Assembly (NCBI RefSeq): GCF_900103695.1
Contig: NZ_FNHF01000003.1
Location: 248,001-312,000 of the forward strand
Direction: 5' to 3'
Length of the DNA: 64,000 nt
Origin: Sediminibacillus halophilus
GTDB lineage: Bacteria > Bacillota > Bacilli > Bacillales > Amphibacillaceae
In this document: piece by piece, positions 42,954-52,600 of the stretch
Layout of the letters: each line of letters starts with the position of its first letter
How positions within the stretch are numbered: the first letter of the stretch is position 1
Made by a program: the position numbers and the translations under genes
The notes under the pieces: model-generated
What the model saw: the letters and a program-made list of their open reading frames with translations, nothing else
Database searches by the model: none
What the model was told of the DNA's origin: nothing

Positions 42954-42998
42954 TTGCCTAATGGAAGTGCTTCTTTTATAATAAACGTACGTACAAAT
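42954..42998 (+). promoter_or_regulatory. Promoter and AraR operator of the sugar ABC importer
   Basis: TTGCCT (42954-42959), 17 bp, TATAAT (42977-42982), immediately followed by the AraR box AAACGTACGTACAAAT (42983-42998), which covers the expected transcription start. This is a textbook repressor position. Confidence 0.9.
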
Positions 42999-43034
42999 TA
43001 TCGGTGCCTAAAGACATATTTTTTTATTATGTTT

Positions 43035-43048
43035 TGAAAGCGCTGTCT
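43035..43048 (+). promoter_or_regulatory. cre site (CcpA binding)
   Basis: TGAAAGCGCTGTCT matches TGWAANCGNTNWCA at 13 of 14 positions. It lies downstream of the transcription start, where CcpA acts as a roadblock, so glucose repression of the importer is expected. Confidence 0.8.
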
Positions 43049-43081
43049 AAAAATCACTTGAAAAAGGTGAGGGGGAGAAGC

Positions 43082-44161
43082 ATGAAAAAAAGCTGTGCAC
43101 TATTAATAGTTATGTTTGCACTGGTATTGAGTGCTTGTGGAAACAGCGGTAAGGCAGGCGGAGAAGAAGGCGATAAAACGATAGGTATCGCCATGCCGAC
43201 AAAGTCATCGGAGAGATGGGTTCGCGATGGAGAAAATATGGTGGAGCAGTTTAAAGAATTAGGATATGAAACAGATTTACAATATGCAGAAGATGTGGTC
43301 GAAAACCAGGTATCCCAAATTGAGAACATGATCACGAAAGGAGTCGATTTATTAGTTATCGCTTCTATTGATGGAGAGGCTTTGACGGATGTGCTGGAAC
43401 AAGCTGAACGTTCCGATATTCCCGTTATTGCATATGACCGATTGATCATGAACAGTGAACATGTAAGTTACTATGCTACCTTTGACAATTTTCAAGTCGG
43501 GGTCCTTCAAGGAGAGTATCTCGAAGAAAAGTTAGGTCTTGCTGACGGGGAAGAAGGACCATTCAATATTGAGTTGTTCGCAGGCTCGCCTGATGATAAC
43601 AATGCCTATTTCTTTTGGGATGGAGCCATGTCGGTCCTTCAACCTTACATGGATGAAGGAAAGCTTAAGGTACAAAGCGGTCAAACCGATTTTAATCAGG
43701 CCGCGACTTTAAGATGGAGTGGGTCAGAGGCACAGGAACGTATGGACAATATCCTTAGTGCTCACTACTCAGATAAGAAATTGGATGCCGTTTATTCCCC
43801 ATATGATGGAATAAGCATCGGTGTGATTTCTTCTTTGAAAGCTGTCGGCTATGGTTCAGACGATCAGCCGCTGCCAGTAATAACTGGGCAGGATGCAGAA
43901 AGTGCTTCGGTAAAATCAATTATTGCTGGAGAACAGACTCAAACAATCTTTAAAGATACCCGCACGCTAGCTGAACAAGCTGTTTCGATGGCTGATGCAG
44001 TGCTTAAAGGGGAAGAGCCGGAAGTCAATGATACAGAGACTTATGATAATGGAAAGAAAGTAGTTCCTTCTTATCTTGTCGAGCCGGTTTCCGTTGATGC
44101 CTCTAACTATGAAGAAGAACTTATTGAAACAGGATACTATTCAGAAGAAGATTTAAAGTAA
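43082..44161 (+). CDS. chvE: Sugar-binding lipoprotein of an ABC importer (ChvE type)
   Basis: Predicted 359 residues; ATG at 43082 after GGGGGAGAAGC. The frame runs to 43004 but those residues are leader DNA carrying the cre. Lipoprotein signal with lipobox LSACG near 20, then a periplasmic-binding type 1 fold: [17 protein letters not shown] near 40, AYDRLI near 119, [19 protein letters not shown] near 240, ITGQDAES. It is the multiple-monosaccharide type (ChvE/XylF-like). AraR control suggests arabinose or related pentoses, or galactose. Confidence 0.9.
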   Translation: MKKSCALLIVMFALVLSACGNSGKAGGEEGDKTIGIAMPTKSSERWVRDGENMVEQFKELGYETDLQYAEDVVENQVSQIENMITKGVDLLVIASIDGEALTDVLEQAERSDIPVIAYDRLIMNSEHVSYYATFDNFQVGVLQGEYLEEKLGLADGEEGPFNIELFAGSPDDNNAYFFWDGAMSVLQPYMDEGKLKVQSGQTDFNQAATLRWSGSEAQERMDNILSAHYSDKKLDAVYSPYDGISIGVISSLKAVGYGSDDQPLPVITGQDAESASVKSIIAGEQTQTIFKDTRTLAEQAVSMADAVLKGEEPEVNDTETYDNGKKVVPSYLVEPVSVDASNYEEELIETGYYSEEDLK

Positions 44162-44232
44162 GAACTGGTACATAGATGATTCGGTTGTTAACTGAGTCAT
44201 CTATATCCTTTTTTGCAGGAGTGATCACTCAG

Positions 44233-45762
44233 ATGGCAACGATATTATCAATGAAGAACATTACGAAAACGTTTCCGGGTGTAAAAGCGCTCGATAATGT
44301 AAATCTGGAGGTAGAGCAGGGGGAAATCCATGCGTTGGTAGGAGAGAACGGTGCAGGTAAATCCACGTTGATGAAAGTGCTAAGCGGCGTTCACCCTCAC
44401 CATAGTTATTCTGGTGACATTTTATTCCAAGGACAGAAATGCGAATTCAAGAACATTAACCAAAGTGAAGAATTGGGGATTGTGATTATACACCAGGAGC
44501 TGGCTTTAATTCCGGAGCTTTCGATAGCAGAAAATGTGTTTTTAGGAAATGAGCAATCGACCAAAGGAATCATTAATTGGAACGAATCAATAGAGAAAAC
44601 CAAAGCGCTGCTTGACAAAGTGGGATTACATATCAATCCGCAAACATTAATCAAACAAATAGGAGTGGGGAAACAACAGCTTGTCGAAATAGCCAAGGCA
44701 CTCTCGAAAGAAGTAAAATTGCTTATTTTGGATGAGCCTACTGCAGCGCTAAACGAAGAGGACAGTGAGAATCTCCTGAATCTTTTGGTTGAATTTAAAA
44801 AACAGGGCATTACTTCGATATTGATTTCCCATAAATTGAATGAATTAATGGCTGTAGTAGACAGAATTACCATTCTCCGTGATGGAAAAACAATTGAAAC
44901 ACTCTCAATGGAAAAAGACGGGGTGACAGAACAACGTATCATCAAAGGGATGGTAGGGCGTGATATGAACGATCTTTACCCTGAAAGAGTTTCCCAACCA
45001 GGGGGTGTTGTCCTGGAAGTAAAGGAATGGAATGTCTACAATCCGGAGAATCCTCAACAACAAATCATCCACAATGCCAACTTCCATATTAAAAAGGGAG
45101 AAATTGTCGGCATAGCCGGCTTAATGGGGGCAGGTAGAACCGAGTTGGCAATGAGTGTATTTGGTAAGTCTTACGGAAGAAATATAAGCGGCCGGATTTT
45201 TAAAGATGGAAAGGAAATTAAAATAGAAAATGTGAACCAGGCTATCGAGCAGGGGCTGGCTTATGTATCAGAAGATCGCAAAAAATATGGGCTGGTTTTG
45301 AACGATAGCGTAAGAGAGAACTTGACCTTGGCCAACCTGTTTAAAATTTCCCGGCGGTCGATTCTTAATAAACATGAAGAAGTTAAGCAGGCTGAAAACT
45401 TAAAAGGATCGATGAATATTAAAACCCCTACCATCGAGCAGAAGGCAATCAACTTAAGTGGCGGGAACCAACAAAAGGTTGTACTGGGAAAGTGGATATT
45501 TACCAATCCGGATGTCCTGATATTGGATGAGCCTACAAGAGGTATAGATGTAGGAGCCAAAAACGAGATATACAAAAAAATCAATGATCTCGCCCAGGAA
45601 GGGAAGGGTATCTTAATGATCTCCTCTGAACTGCCGGAATTATTGGGTATGTGTGACAGAATCTATACCTTGGCAGAAGGGAGAATTACTGGAGAGGTCA
45701 ATAAAAAGGATGCGGATCAGGAACAGTTAATGACTTATATGACTCGTAGCAGGAGGTCTTGA
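44233..45762 (+). CDS. mmsA: Sugar ABC importer ATPase with two nucleotide-binding domains
   Basis: Predicted 509 residues starting [17 protein letters not shown] (an upstream in-frame start at 44176 lacks a site). Two fused ATPase domains as in MglA/XylG/GguA: first Walker [10 protein letters not shown] near 39 with Walker [16 protein letters not shown]; second with the degenerate P-loop [12 protein letters not shown] near 297, signature [15 protein letters not shown] near 406 and Walker [12 protein letters not shown]. The second, weaker P-loop is usual for this family. It lies between the binding protein and permease genes. Confidence 0.93.
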   Translation: MATILSMKNITKTFPGVKALDNVNLEVEQGEIHALVGENGAGKSTLMKVLSGVHPHHSYSGDILFQGQKCEFKNINQSEELGIVIIHQELALIPELSIAENVFLGNEQSTKGIINWNESIEKTKALLDKVGLHINPQTLIKQIGVGKQQLVEIAKALSKEVKLLILDEPTAALNEEDSENLLNLLVEFKKQGITSILISHKLNELMAVVDRITILRDGKTIETLSMEKDGVTEQRIIKGMVGRDMNDLYPERVSQPGGVVLEVKEWNVYNPENPQQQIIHNANFHIKKGEIVGIAGLMGAGRTELAMSVFGKSYGRNISGRIFKDGKEIKIENVNQAIEQGLAYVSEDRKKYGLVLNDSVRENLTLANLFKISRRSILNKHEEVKQAENLKGSMNIKTPTIEQKAINLSGGNQQKVVLGKWIFTNPDVLILDEPTRGIDVGAKNEIYKKINDLAQEGKGILMISSELPELLGMCDRIYTLAEGRITGEVNKKDADQEQLMTYMTRSRRS

Positions 45763-45764
45763 GA

Positions 45765-46928
45765 ATGGGAGAGTTAAAAGAAGTATTTTCACAGAATATT
45801 AGAAGATTTGGAATGGTGATTGCGTTAATTGGTATCGCTGTGTTGTTTCAAATACTTACAGGCGGTATCCTGCTTACTCCTTTGAATATAACGAATATCG
45901 TGATGCAAAACAGCTATATCATCGTGCTGGCGATCGGAATGACATTGATTATTATCACTGGAGAGATAGATTTATCTGTTGGTTCGGTGGCGGCTTTTAT
46001 CGGGGCGATCTCCGCATATTTAATGATCAATCTTGATATGTCTGTAGCTGTGGCGGTCATTCTTTCTCTACTTGCAGGAGCTCTCATTGGGGCCTGGCAA
46101 GGTTTTTGGGTCGCATATGTTAATGTGCCGGCTTTTATTGTAACGTTGGCCGGGATGTTGATTTTCAGAGGCTTAACTTTAATCGTGTTGGGCGGAAGGA
46201 CATTGTCTCCTTTTCCTGAAGGATTTAGTACAATAAGTTCAGACTTTCTCCCTGATCTGCTTGGCGGAGGGAATTTACACTTGTTAACTATGCTGTTGGG
46301 TGGATTGGCTGTGATTGTTTATCTGCTCAATGAGCTGAAGTTAAGGAGAGACTACCTCAAGTATAACTATAACATTATCAGTTTTCCGTTATTTTTAGGT
46401 AAATTGATTGCTATTTCTATTATTATCTTAGCTTTTTCCTATATTCTTGCACTATATGCCGGGATGCCCAATGTATTATTGATCCTTTTATTCCTGATTA
46501 TCGGTTATAGTTTTTATATGAATAACACAACCACAGGGCGTCATATTTACGCAGTAGGCGGGAACACACATGCAGCACAATTATCGGGTATTAAGACAAA
46601 AAAGGTTACCTTTTGGGTATTTGTCAATATGGGGGTCCTCTCGGCATTGGCCGGTTTGATATTTGCAGGTCGGCTGAATGCGGCAACACCTCAGGCCGGC
46701 AATTTATTCGAACTCGATGCTATCGCCGCTGCTGTTATTGGGGGTGCCTCATTAGCGGGCGGCGTAGGTACTGTAGTAGGAGCGGTGATTGGAGCGTTGA
46801 TAATGGGCGTGCTCAACAATGGGATGTCCATTTTGGGTATAGGAATTGATTGGCAGCAGGCAATCAAAGGATTGGTCCTTTTAACTGCTGTAGCATTGGA
46901 TATGATCAGCAAAAATAAGTCCAAATAA
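45765..46928 (+). CDS. mmsB: Sugar ABC importer permease (GguB/XylH type)
   Basis: Predicted 387 residues; ATG at 45765 is 8 bases after AGGAGG and two bases after the ATPase stop (a TTG at 45759 is too close). About ten membrane helices; GMTLIIITGEIDLSVGSVAAFIG near 66 (shortened) and TGRHIYAVGGNTHAAQLSGI near 258 (the coupling EAA-like loop) and AAAVIGGASLAGGVGTVVGA near 320 are typical. It is longer than RbsC/MglC, as XylH/GguB proteins are. It completes a three-gene importer; no arabinose catabolic genes are in the window. Confidence 0.93.
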   Translation: MGELKEVFSQNIRRFGMVIALIGIAVLFQILTGGILLTPLNITNIVMQNSYIIVLAIGMTLIIITGEIDLSVGSVAAFIGAISAYLMINLDMSVAVAVILSLLAGALIGAWQGFWVAYVNVPAFIVTLAGMLIFRGLTLIVLGGRTLSPFPEGFSTISSDFLPDLLGGGNLHLLTMLLGGLAVIVYLLNELKLRRDYLKYNYNIISFPLFLGKLIAISIIILAFSYILALYAGMPNVLLILLFLIIGYSFYMNNTTTGRHIYAVGGNTHAAQLSGIKTKKVTFWVFVNMGVLSALAGLIFAGRLNAATPQAGNLFELDAIAAAVIGGASLAGGVGTVVGAVIGALIMGVLNNGMSILGIGIDWQQAIKGLVLLTAVALDMISKNKSK

Positions 46929-47010
46929 AAGAACGGGCCCTTTTGTTTACATAAAGCGAGCATTAGTTATAAGATAATGCCATAACATCGAAGAAAAGGG
47001 GTCATCTCTC

Positions 47011-47748
47011 TTGGAGTCACAAGTGAAAAAACTCGCAGACGAAATAGATAACGCCAATTCGATTGCGGTCTTGACCGGCGCAGGGGTATCTACGGCAAGC
47101 GGTATTCCCGACTTTCGTTCTGCTAACGGAATTTGGCAGGAAGACCAATCGCGTGAATACTATATGTCTCGTGAATATTTTCATAAGGATCCAGAAGATT
47201 TCTGGGTCAAGTACAAGGAAATCTTCCGACTGAAGCTGCTGAAGAATTACGCTCCCAACCATGTCCACCGGTATTTGCGGGAAATGGAACAGAAGGGCAA
47301 GCAGATTTCTATAGTCACCCAAAACGTAGACGGCTTGCATACCGCTGCAGGAAATCAACATGTGATTGAATACCACGGCAACCTAAATACAGCAACTTGT
47401 CCTGCCTGTGGAATGCAGTACCCGTTGGTGCATGTAATGACCGAACAGGTGCCCCACTGTATCCAGGCTGGTTGTGGTGATATTTTAAAGCCGGATATCG
47501 TTTTATTTGGCGATCCAATCACCAAGCATGATGAGGCGGAAGCAGCTGTACAACAAGCTGATCTTTTGCTGGTAATGGGGACCTCGTTATTTGTATCTCC
47601 ATTTAACCTGTTGCCGGTATACGCATGGGATGGCCGGAAACCATCCGGATTGATTAATCGGGAATCGACACCGATGGATGATCAGTTTGAGTTTGTCATC
47701 CATGCCGATTTAAGTAGGACTATCAAAGAGTTGAAAAAAGAAGGATAA
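47011..47748 (+). CDS. Sir2-family NAD-dependent protein deacylase
   Basis: 245 residues from a TTG with AAAGGGG. Sirtuin motifs in order: VLTGAGVSTASGIPDFRSANG near 19 (shortened in family terms), TQNVDGLH near 107, catalytic His in VIEYHGNL near 119, zinc Cys pairs in CPACGMQ and CIQAGCGD, KPDIVLFGD near 160 and MGTSLFVSP. It removes acyl groups from lysines using NAD+. B. subtilis SrtN is the likely counterpart. The stop codon lies inside a 22-bp perfect inverted repeat shared with the convergent gene. Confidence 0.93.
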   Translation: MESQVKKLADEIDNANSIAVLTGAGVSTASGIPDFRSANGIWQEDQSREYYMSREYFHKDPEDFWVKYKEIFRLKLLKNYAPNHVHRYLREMEQKGKQISIVTQNVDGLHTAAGNQHVIEYHGNLNTATCPACGMQYPLVHVMTEQVPHCIQAGCGDILKPDIVLFGDPITKHDEAEAAVQQADLLLVMGTSLFVSPFNLLPVYAWDGRKPSGLINRESTPMDDQFEFVIHADLSRTIKELKKEG

Positions 47749-47794
47749 ATGTTAAAGGAGCTGCAAACAGAAGCAGCTCCTTTAACATTTATCC
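47743..47794. terminator. 22-bp perfect inverted repeat spanning both stop codons
   Basis: Arms 47743-47764 and 47773-47794 are exact complements around AAACAGAA. The left arm starts with GGATAAATG and contains the sirtuin stop; by symmetry the right arm contains the stop of the minus-strand YugU gene. T-richness is inside the arms, not after them. It probably ends transcription from both sides. Confidence 0.85.
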
Positions 47795-48190
47795 CCTCAC
47801 GATTTTTCCGATATATTTCCGGCTGCGCGGGCCGTCGAATTCACAAAAGTAAACCCCTTGCCATATTCCTAATTCAAGCTTGCCATTGGATATAATCAAG
47901 GTTTGAGCGTGGCCTACCGTACTCGTTTTCAAATGAGAGGCGGTGTTACCTTCTGCATGCTTGTCCTTCGGGTGTTCCCAGGGAAACACTTCATCAAGAC
48001 GCATTAAAAAATCTGTTTTTACATCGGGGTCTGCATTTTCATTCACTGTGATTCCTGCCGTGGTGTGCATAGAGGAAACAACGAGTATCCCCTCATCGAC
48101 GTTTTCCTCTCTTATCCAGGTTTCCAATTCATTGGTAATATCAATCATTTGGGAGTGTTTGCTTGTCTTCACTTGAAAAGTCTTCTTCAT
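47789..48190 (-). CDS. yugU: YjbQ/YugU-family protein (UPF0047)
   Basis: Predicted 133 residues; ATG at 48190 has GAAAGGAG, while the open frame back to 48361 crosses a dispersed repeat and is not coding. The family signature is complete: [18 protein letters not shown] near 41, [18 protein letters not shown] near 82, [19 protein letters not shown] near 107. Members have weak thiamine-phosphate synthase activity in vitro; the cellular role is uncertain. It overlaps the shared terminator repeat with the sirtuin gene. Confidence 0.92.
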   Translation of the reverse strand: MKKTFQVKTSKHSQMIDITNELETWIREENVDEGILVVSSMHTTAGITVNENADPDVKTDFLMRLDEVFPWEHPKDKHAEGNTASHLKTSTVGHAQTLIISNGKLELGIWQGVYFCEFDGPRSRKYIGKIVRG

Positions 48191-48281
48191 GGCGAGTCTC
48201 CTTTCACATTTTTGTTGTTTTAAAAAAAGATACAAGAAGCTATGGCATGTTGTCTGGGATAACCAAAGCATGTTTTGGCGT

Positions 48282-48372
48282 TTCGCTGCGGAAAAACTTA
48301 CGCATTCCGCTAGTGGCTGCAGAGAGCCCCCTCGAGCTAAGCACTGCGGGGTCTGACACACTTAACAATCAT
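48282..48372. repeat. Dispersed palindromic repeat, copy D (subtype I, shortened)
   Basis: CTGCGGAAAAACTTACGCATTCCGC...GGCTGCAGAGAGCCCCCTCGAGCTAAGC...GCGGGGTCTGA (block order as in the copy at 63121, same orientation) with the right half cut. It fills the space between the IolW-like and YugU genes. Confidence 0.7.
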
Positions 48373-48386
48373 TTGCGTTAAAGTCT

Positions 48387-49430
48387 TTAGTAACGCCGGA
48401 TTACCGCCTTTTCTTTGCTGCTTTTCACTGCGGTTTCGATGATCTTGATGGTACGCAATCCATCTTCTGCCGGGACCGGATTTTCAGCGCCATGCCGGAT
48501 GCACGCATAAATCCCCTGATAATAAGCCGGATAATTGCCGGGAACGGTTTTAATCGTTTTTTCCATCTCTTGTCCAGTCTCGTTTACATACAGCTTCCCG
48601 TAGAATTCCGGTTTATCGGCACCCCAATCCTCTTGATCGGGCAATTGTCCTGCACTCAAGGCTGCTTCCTGCCCGTCGATTCCATACTTAATAAAGCTGC
48701 CCTTACTGCCATGCACCATAAATTTCGGTCCTTGCTGCTTGACGATCGAGCCGCAGTGCAGGATTACACGCATTCGCTGGTACCCCAGGATGATATGAAA
48801 GTAGTCATCTACCAGCGAGGCTTCCCGCTGATTCCAAAGATCACAAAATACTTCCTGTGGTTCACCGAATAAATATAAGGCTTGATCGATTAGATGAGAA
48901 CCTAAATCATAGAGCATCCCGGAACCTTTTTGACGGTCCTCTCGCCATTGTTGGTTCGGCTGCGGATTAAATCGATCGAAATGAGCGACATACGTGTTGA
49001 TGGACCCTAGGTTCTCGTTTTGGATTAATTCTTTCAGGGTCAAAAAGTCACTGTCCCATCGTCTGTTTTGGTAAACACTGAGCACACGATCGTTCTGCTT
49101 TGCCAATTCAATGAGCGTTTCTGCTTCTTTGCTGGTGAGCACCATCGGTTTTTCCAGTACCACATGTTTACCGGCTGTTAAACTGCGCCTGGCCATGTCG
49201 AAATGAAATTGATTGGGGGTGGTGATGATAACCAACTCTATCGTACTATCCTGGAGTATTTCGTCTAATTCATCGACAACTTCCACTGTCCCCAGGTCCT
49301 TGGCCACTTCGTCAAGCCGGGAAGTGAGTACTTTGGTGATAGCGAACTGTTCGGAAACCTTCAGTAGCGGAGCGTGAAACACCGCCCCTGAGAAGCCATA
49401 CCCGACAAGACCGACATTGATTTTATCCAA
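48387..49430 (-). CDS. iolW: Gfo/Idh/MocA oxidoreductase (IolW/scyllo-inositol dehydrogenase-like)
   Basis: 347 residues with GAGGAGGATA before the ATG at 49430. NAD(P) motif VGLVGYGFSGAVFHAPLLK near 7, EKPMVLTSKEAE near 94 (catalytic Lys), and the C-terminal beta-sheet domain with GSGMLYDLGSHLIDQAL near 167 holding the active-site Asp and His. B. subtilis IolW (YvaA), an NADPH-dependent scyllo-inositol dehydrogenase, shares GYGFSG-x-VFHAPLL. The exact sugar alcohol is not certain. No other inositol gene is nearby. Confidence 0.87.
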   Translation of the reverse strand: MDKINVGLVGYGFSGAVFHAPLLKVSEQFAITKVLTSRLDEVAKDLGTVEVVDELDEILQDSTIELVIITTPNQFHFDMARRSLTAGKHVVLEKPMVLTSKEAETLIELAKQNDRVLSVYQNRRWDSDFLTLKELIQNENLGSINTYVAHFDRFNPQPNQQWREDRQKGSGMLYDLGSHLIDQALYLFGEPQEVFCDLWNQREASLVDDYFHIILGYQRMRVILHCGSIVKQQGPKFMVHGSKGSFIKYGIDGQEAALSAGQLPDQEDWGADKPEFYGKLYVNETGQEMEKTIKTVPGNYPAYYQGIYACIRHGAENPVPAEDGLRTIKIIETAVKSSKEKAVIRRY

Positions 49431-49561
49431 AATGTATCCTCCTCGCTGCTCCGTTTGTTTTCCCTATTGTAACATGCAGGCTCTATAAAGCTTATTGAGA
49501 GGACTTGAATATGATAGACTGGAAATAGAAAAAGATTCAGAAAAATGGGAGGAGAAAGCTG

Positions 49562-49942
49562 ATGAACAGAAAAGAAATTCAAACAAATGCCGCCCCACAG
49601 GCAATTGGACCTTACTCTCAGGCCATCGAAGCGGGAGGATTTGTGTTTGTATCCGGTCAAATTCCGATTGATCCAGCTACAGGTGAAGTCGTTGAAGGGA
49701 TCGAACAGCAAACCAACCAGGTGATGAAAAACCTCCAGGCAGTGCTGGAAGAGGCGGACTTGACGTTTGCCAACGTCGCAAAGTTTACGATTTACCTAAC
49801 ATCAATGGATGATTTTGCGACCGTGAATGAAGCGTATGCTAACTATTTGAGCAAACCATATCCAGCCAGAGCCACCGTAGAAGTCAACAGGCTTCCGAAA
49901 GATGTCCGCATCGAGATGGACGTCTTGGCAGTTACAGAGTAA
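49562..49942 (+). CDS. ridA: RidA-family enamine/imine deaminase
   Basis: 126 residues with a GGGAGGAG site. Full YjgF/YER057c/UK114 pattern: AIGPYSQAIEAGGFVFVSGQ near 14, NLQAVLEEAD, PYPARATVEVNRLPKDVRIE near 98 with the Arg and Glu of the active site. It hydrolyses reactive 2-aminoacrylate-type intermediates made by PLP enzymes. In B. subtilis YabJ lies next to purR; here it is alone. It could protect against imines made by the PLP enzymes in this window, but there is no direct link. Confidence 0.94.
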   Translation: MNRKEIQTNAAPQAIGPYSQAIEAGGFVFVSGQIPIDPATGEVVEGIEQQTNQVMKNLQAVLEEADLTFANVAKFTIYLTSMDDFATVNEAYANYLSKPYPARATVEVNRLPKDVRIEMDVLAVTE

Positions 49943-50204
49943 AAGGAAGGAGGGCTGCAATTTGCTGTCCTCCTTTATACTCTCCCAGCAGTGCGGATTC
50001 AGGTTCAGTCCTCTTTTGCTTGGGTATCGCCGAGAAAAATACGCCTTTAGGCCGATTCCTTTCACCAGAGATACTGATAGAGTTGGCAGTATGTTTGTTC
50101 CAATAACTTCTCAAAATATCTTCCCATATTATGAAAAAAACAGCATAATAATAATGATGGGACAACCATTATTACTCGCTTTGAAAAAAGGAGACGTTAA
50201 CACA

Positions 50205-51122
50205 ATGAAAAGATGGGTAAAATTATCGTTCATTTTGATGTTAGTCATAGGATTTCTCAGTACAGCCACCACGGTATTCGCCAGTGACGGTAACGGTGAA
50301 GAAAGCGGTGAAGTGATCAATGAAAAATTGGGAGTTCCTCGGGTTGTTTATGGAGAAACACTGACAGAGGCCCAGAAAGATCAAGTACGAAAGCTCCTCG
50401 AAGTGGAGAATCCAGAATCGGTGGACGAGTACATCGTAACGGCTGAGGATCTTGTCAATTACATTGATGGCGATCCGAGTTCCAGAATGTATTCGTCTGC
50501 GAAAATCACCCGGACAGAAGAAGGAAGCGGCTTGGTGATCAATGTCGTCAATTCCGAAAACATTACACAGGTTACCAATGAGATGTATGCGAACGCCTTG
50601 TTGACTGCAGGAGTGGAAAATGCGGTTGTAGATGTCGCTTCCCCGGTAAAAGTGACGGGTCATTCGGCGCTCACCGGTATTTACAAAGCCTTTAACGTGG
50701 AAGGTGAGTCGTTGGATAAGGATCGGATGGAAGTGGCGAATGAAGAATTGGACGTTGCGACCGATCTTGCCGATGAGGAAGGAATGGACCAGGAAAAAGT
50801 AAGTGATTTGTTGACTCAAATCAAGCAGCAAATTGCAGAACAAAATCCTGCAACCAAGGAAGAAGTGGAACAAATCGTCCAGGAACAGCTGGATAAAATG
50901 AATATCGAGTTGAGCGAAGAGGACAGGCAAATGCTCACGAATCTTTTCGAAAAAATGCGAAACATCAACATCGATTTTGATAATGTACGCAGCCAGCTGG
51001 ATGATATCGCCGGTGATATCCGTTCCAAACTTGATGAAGTTGCCAGCAATGAAGGATTCTGGCAGGGAGTGGCCGATTTCTTTAATCGGTTGATCGAAGG
51101 AATCAAAGGGTTATTCAATTAA
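50205..51122 (+). CDS. ypuA: YpuA-like secreted DUF1002 protein
   Basis: Predicted 305 residues; ATG at 50205 after AAAGGAGA. The open frame back to 49902 overlaps ridA and lacks a site. Signal peptide of about 27 residues (ending Val-Phe-Ala), then DUF1002 (about 35-270), with an Asp/Glu-rich helical region and a final amphipathic helix (FFNRLIEGIKGLF). B. subtilis YpuA has the same layout. The function is unknown; it is exported and probably acts in the envelope. It ends with a strong terminator. Confidence 0.88.
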   Translation: MKRWVKLSFILMLVIGFLSTATTVFASDGNGEESGEVINEKLGVPRVVYGETLTEAQKDQVRKLLEVENPESVDEYIVTAEDLVNYIDGDPSSRMYSSAKITRTEEGSGLVINVVNSENITQVTNEMYANALLTAGVENAVVDVASPVKVTGHSALTGIYKAFNVEGESLDKDRMEVANEELDVATDLADEEGMDQEKVSDLLTQIKQQIAEQNPATKEEVEQIVQEQLDKMNIELSEEDRQMLTNLFEKMRNINIDFDNVRSQLDDIAGDIRSKLDEVASNEGFWQGVADFFNRLIEGIKGLFN

Positions 51123-51135
51123 AAAATGTTATTGC

Positions 51136-51170
51136 AAAGCCGCTATAATAGACGATAGCGGCTTTTTCCT
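51136..51170 (+). terminator. Terminator after ypuA
   Basis: AAAGCCGCTAT and ATAGCGGCTTT form a perfect 11-bp stem with TTCC tail. Confidence 0.88.
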
Positions 51171-51224
51171 ATTATGATAGGAAAAGAGCACATTATATTT
51201 TGGGCTACAGGAGCGTAGATTAGC

Positions 51225-52538
51225 ATGAATTCATCCAATATATCGTTTTCCAAAACCGGGCTTGAGACGTTACAATGGTTCATCTTTTTGTTGGCTAGCT
51301 CGGTCGCTTTGCCGATTGTTATCGGCTCTCTATATGAGATGAGCTTTACAGAAGTCGCCGGCTTAATGCAGCGCACTTTTTTTATTGTTGGGGCAGCCTC
51401 GTTATTGCAAGGTCTGCTCGGCCATCGATTGCCTATCATGGAAGGTCCTGCGGGTTTATGGATCAGTATTTTTTCCGTGATGGCAGTCACTGGGGCCCAG
51501 CAAGGAATGAGCACTGGAGAGACACTGCAATCAGTAGAGACATCGATGTTGTTCACCGGTGGCTTTCTGGTCATTTTTGGGGTATTCCGTCTTGCTGAGA
51601 AGTTGTTGCCGCTGTTTACGCCACTAGCAACGGGATCGTTTCTGTTCCTGTTGACAATACAATTGAGCGGTACGTTTCTGGAAGGAATGCTCGGTATCCA
51701 GCAGAAAGTGGAAGCGATTCACGGTACAGAAGCAATCTTGGCATTTCTTACTTTCTTTATTGTGTTGGGTCTGTCGATTTTCGGCAAGGGTTGGCTTGGC
51801 AATTACGCCGTACTGATTGGTATTGTAATCGGCTGGATTTCCTACAGCATATTTATTGGGAATGAACCTTCCCAGACAACGGAAATGGCCGGTTTTTCCG
51901 TACCGGAATGGTTTGCCTGGGGATTCCCCACTATGGACTGGGGAGTCGTTCCAATCGCTTTCATAACAGCTGTCATCTTGTTATCGAACGTGGTGGCTTC
52001 CGTAGTGGCGACGAGCCAGTCGGTGTATGGAAAGGCTTCCTATTCGAGTAGTCAAATTAATAGGGGCAGCACGGTTCTCGGGGTTAACCATGGATTGGTC
52101 GGAATGTTTTCAGCAATTGCCAACGTACCGCTTGCAACGTCGGCTGGATTTATAAAAATGACCGGTCAAACGAGGAAGCGACCGTTCTTGTATGCATCCG
52201 GTTTATTGATCATCGTTGCGTTCTTTCCACCAATCGTGGCTTGGATTTCCGGCATTCCTGCACCGATAGCCAATGCAGCTATCCTCGCGACTTTCGTACA
52301 GCTGATGGGACTTGGTCTTAGCAATATCGCCAGCGAGCAGCTGGATTCCAGAAGGTTGACCATCATCGGCGTTTCTTACTTATTCGGGATTGGCTGTATG
52401 TTTTTACCGATGGAGGTATTCGCAGAGCTTCCAGTGCTGATTCAAAATCTGGCGAGCAACGGCCTGCTGGTTGGAACCATTTTGGTCATAGTGTTGGAAC
52501 AGTGCTGGAGAGAAACGGGAACTAGTCGTCCAGCGTAA
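51225..52538 (+). CDS. NCS2-family nucleobase permease
   Basis: 437 residues; the ATG at 51225 has CAGGAGCG about 10 bases before it. About 12-14 membrane helices with the two short beta-strand regions of NCS2 carriers; GHRLPIMEGPAGLWISIFSV near 66 and GFIKMTGQTRKRPFLYASG near 308 match the Gln/Glu-containing substrate and Q-x-T motif sites. The family imports uracil, xanthine, urate or guanine with H+ or Na+. No purine-catabolic genes adjoin, and there is no purine riboswitch upstream, so the substrate is open. Confidence 0.87.
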   Translation: MNSSNISFSKTGLETLQWFIFLLASSVALPIVIGSLYEMSFTEVAGLMQRTFFIVGAASLLQGLLGHRLPIMEGPAGLWISIFSVMAVTGAQQGMSTGETLQSVETSMLFTGGFLVIFGVFRLAEKLLPLFTPLATGSFLFLLTIQLSGTFLEGMLGIQQKVEAIHGTEAILAFLTFFIVLGLSIFGKGWLGNYAVLIGIVIGWISYSIFIGNEPSQTTEMAGFSVPEWFAWGFPTMDWGVVPIAFITAVILLSNVVASVVATSQSVYGKASYSSSQINRGSTVLGVNHGLVGMFSAIANVPLATSAGFIKMTGQTRKRPFLYASGLLIIVAFFPPIVAWISGIPAPIANAAILATFVQLMGLGLSNIASEQLDSRRLTIIGVSYLFGIGCMFLPMEVFAELPVLIQNLASNGLLVGTILVIVLEQCWRETGTSRPA

Positions 52539-52600
52539 AATAACCCAGCCTTGGGGATACCTATACTAATTATTTCTTGCAAGGATGGAGTGTGCAACCG

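Noticed and set aside
48191-48361. N-terminal extension of the YugU frame
   Set aside because: It passes through repeat copy D and the internal ATG at 48190 has a strong ribosome-binding site and matches the family start.
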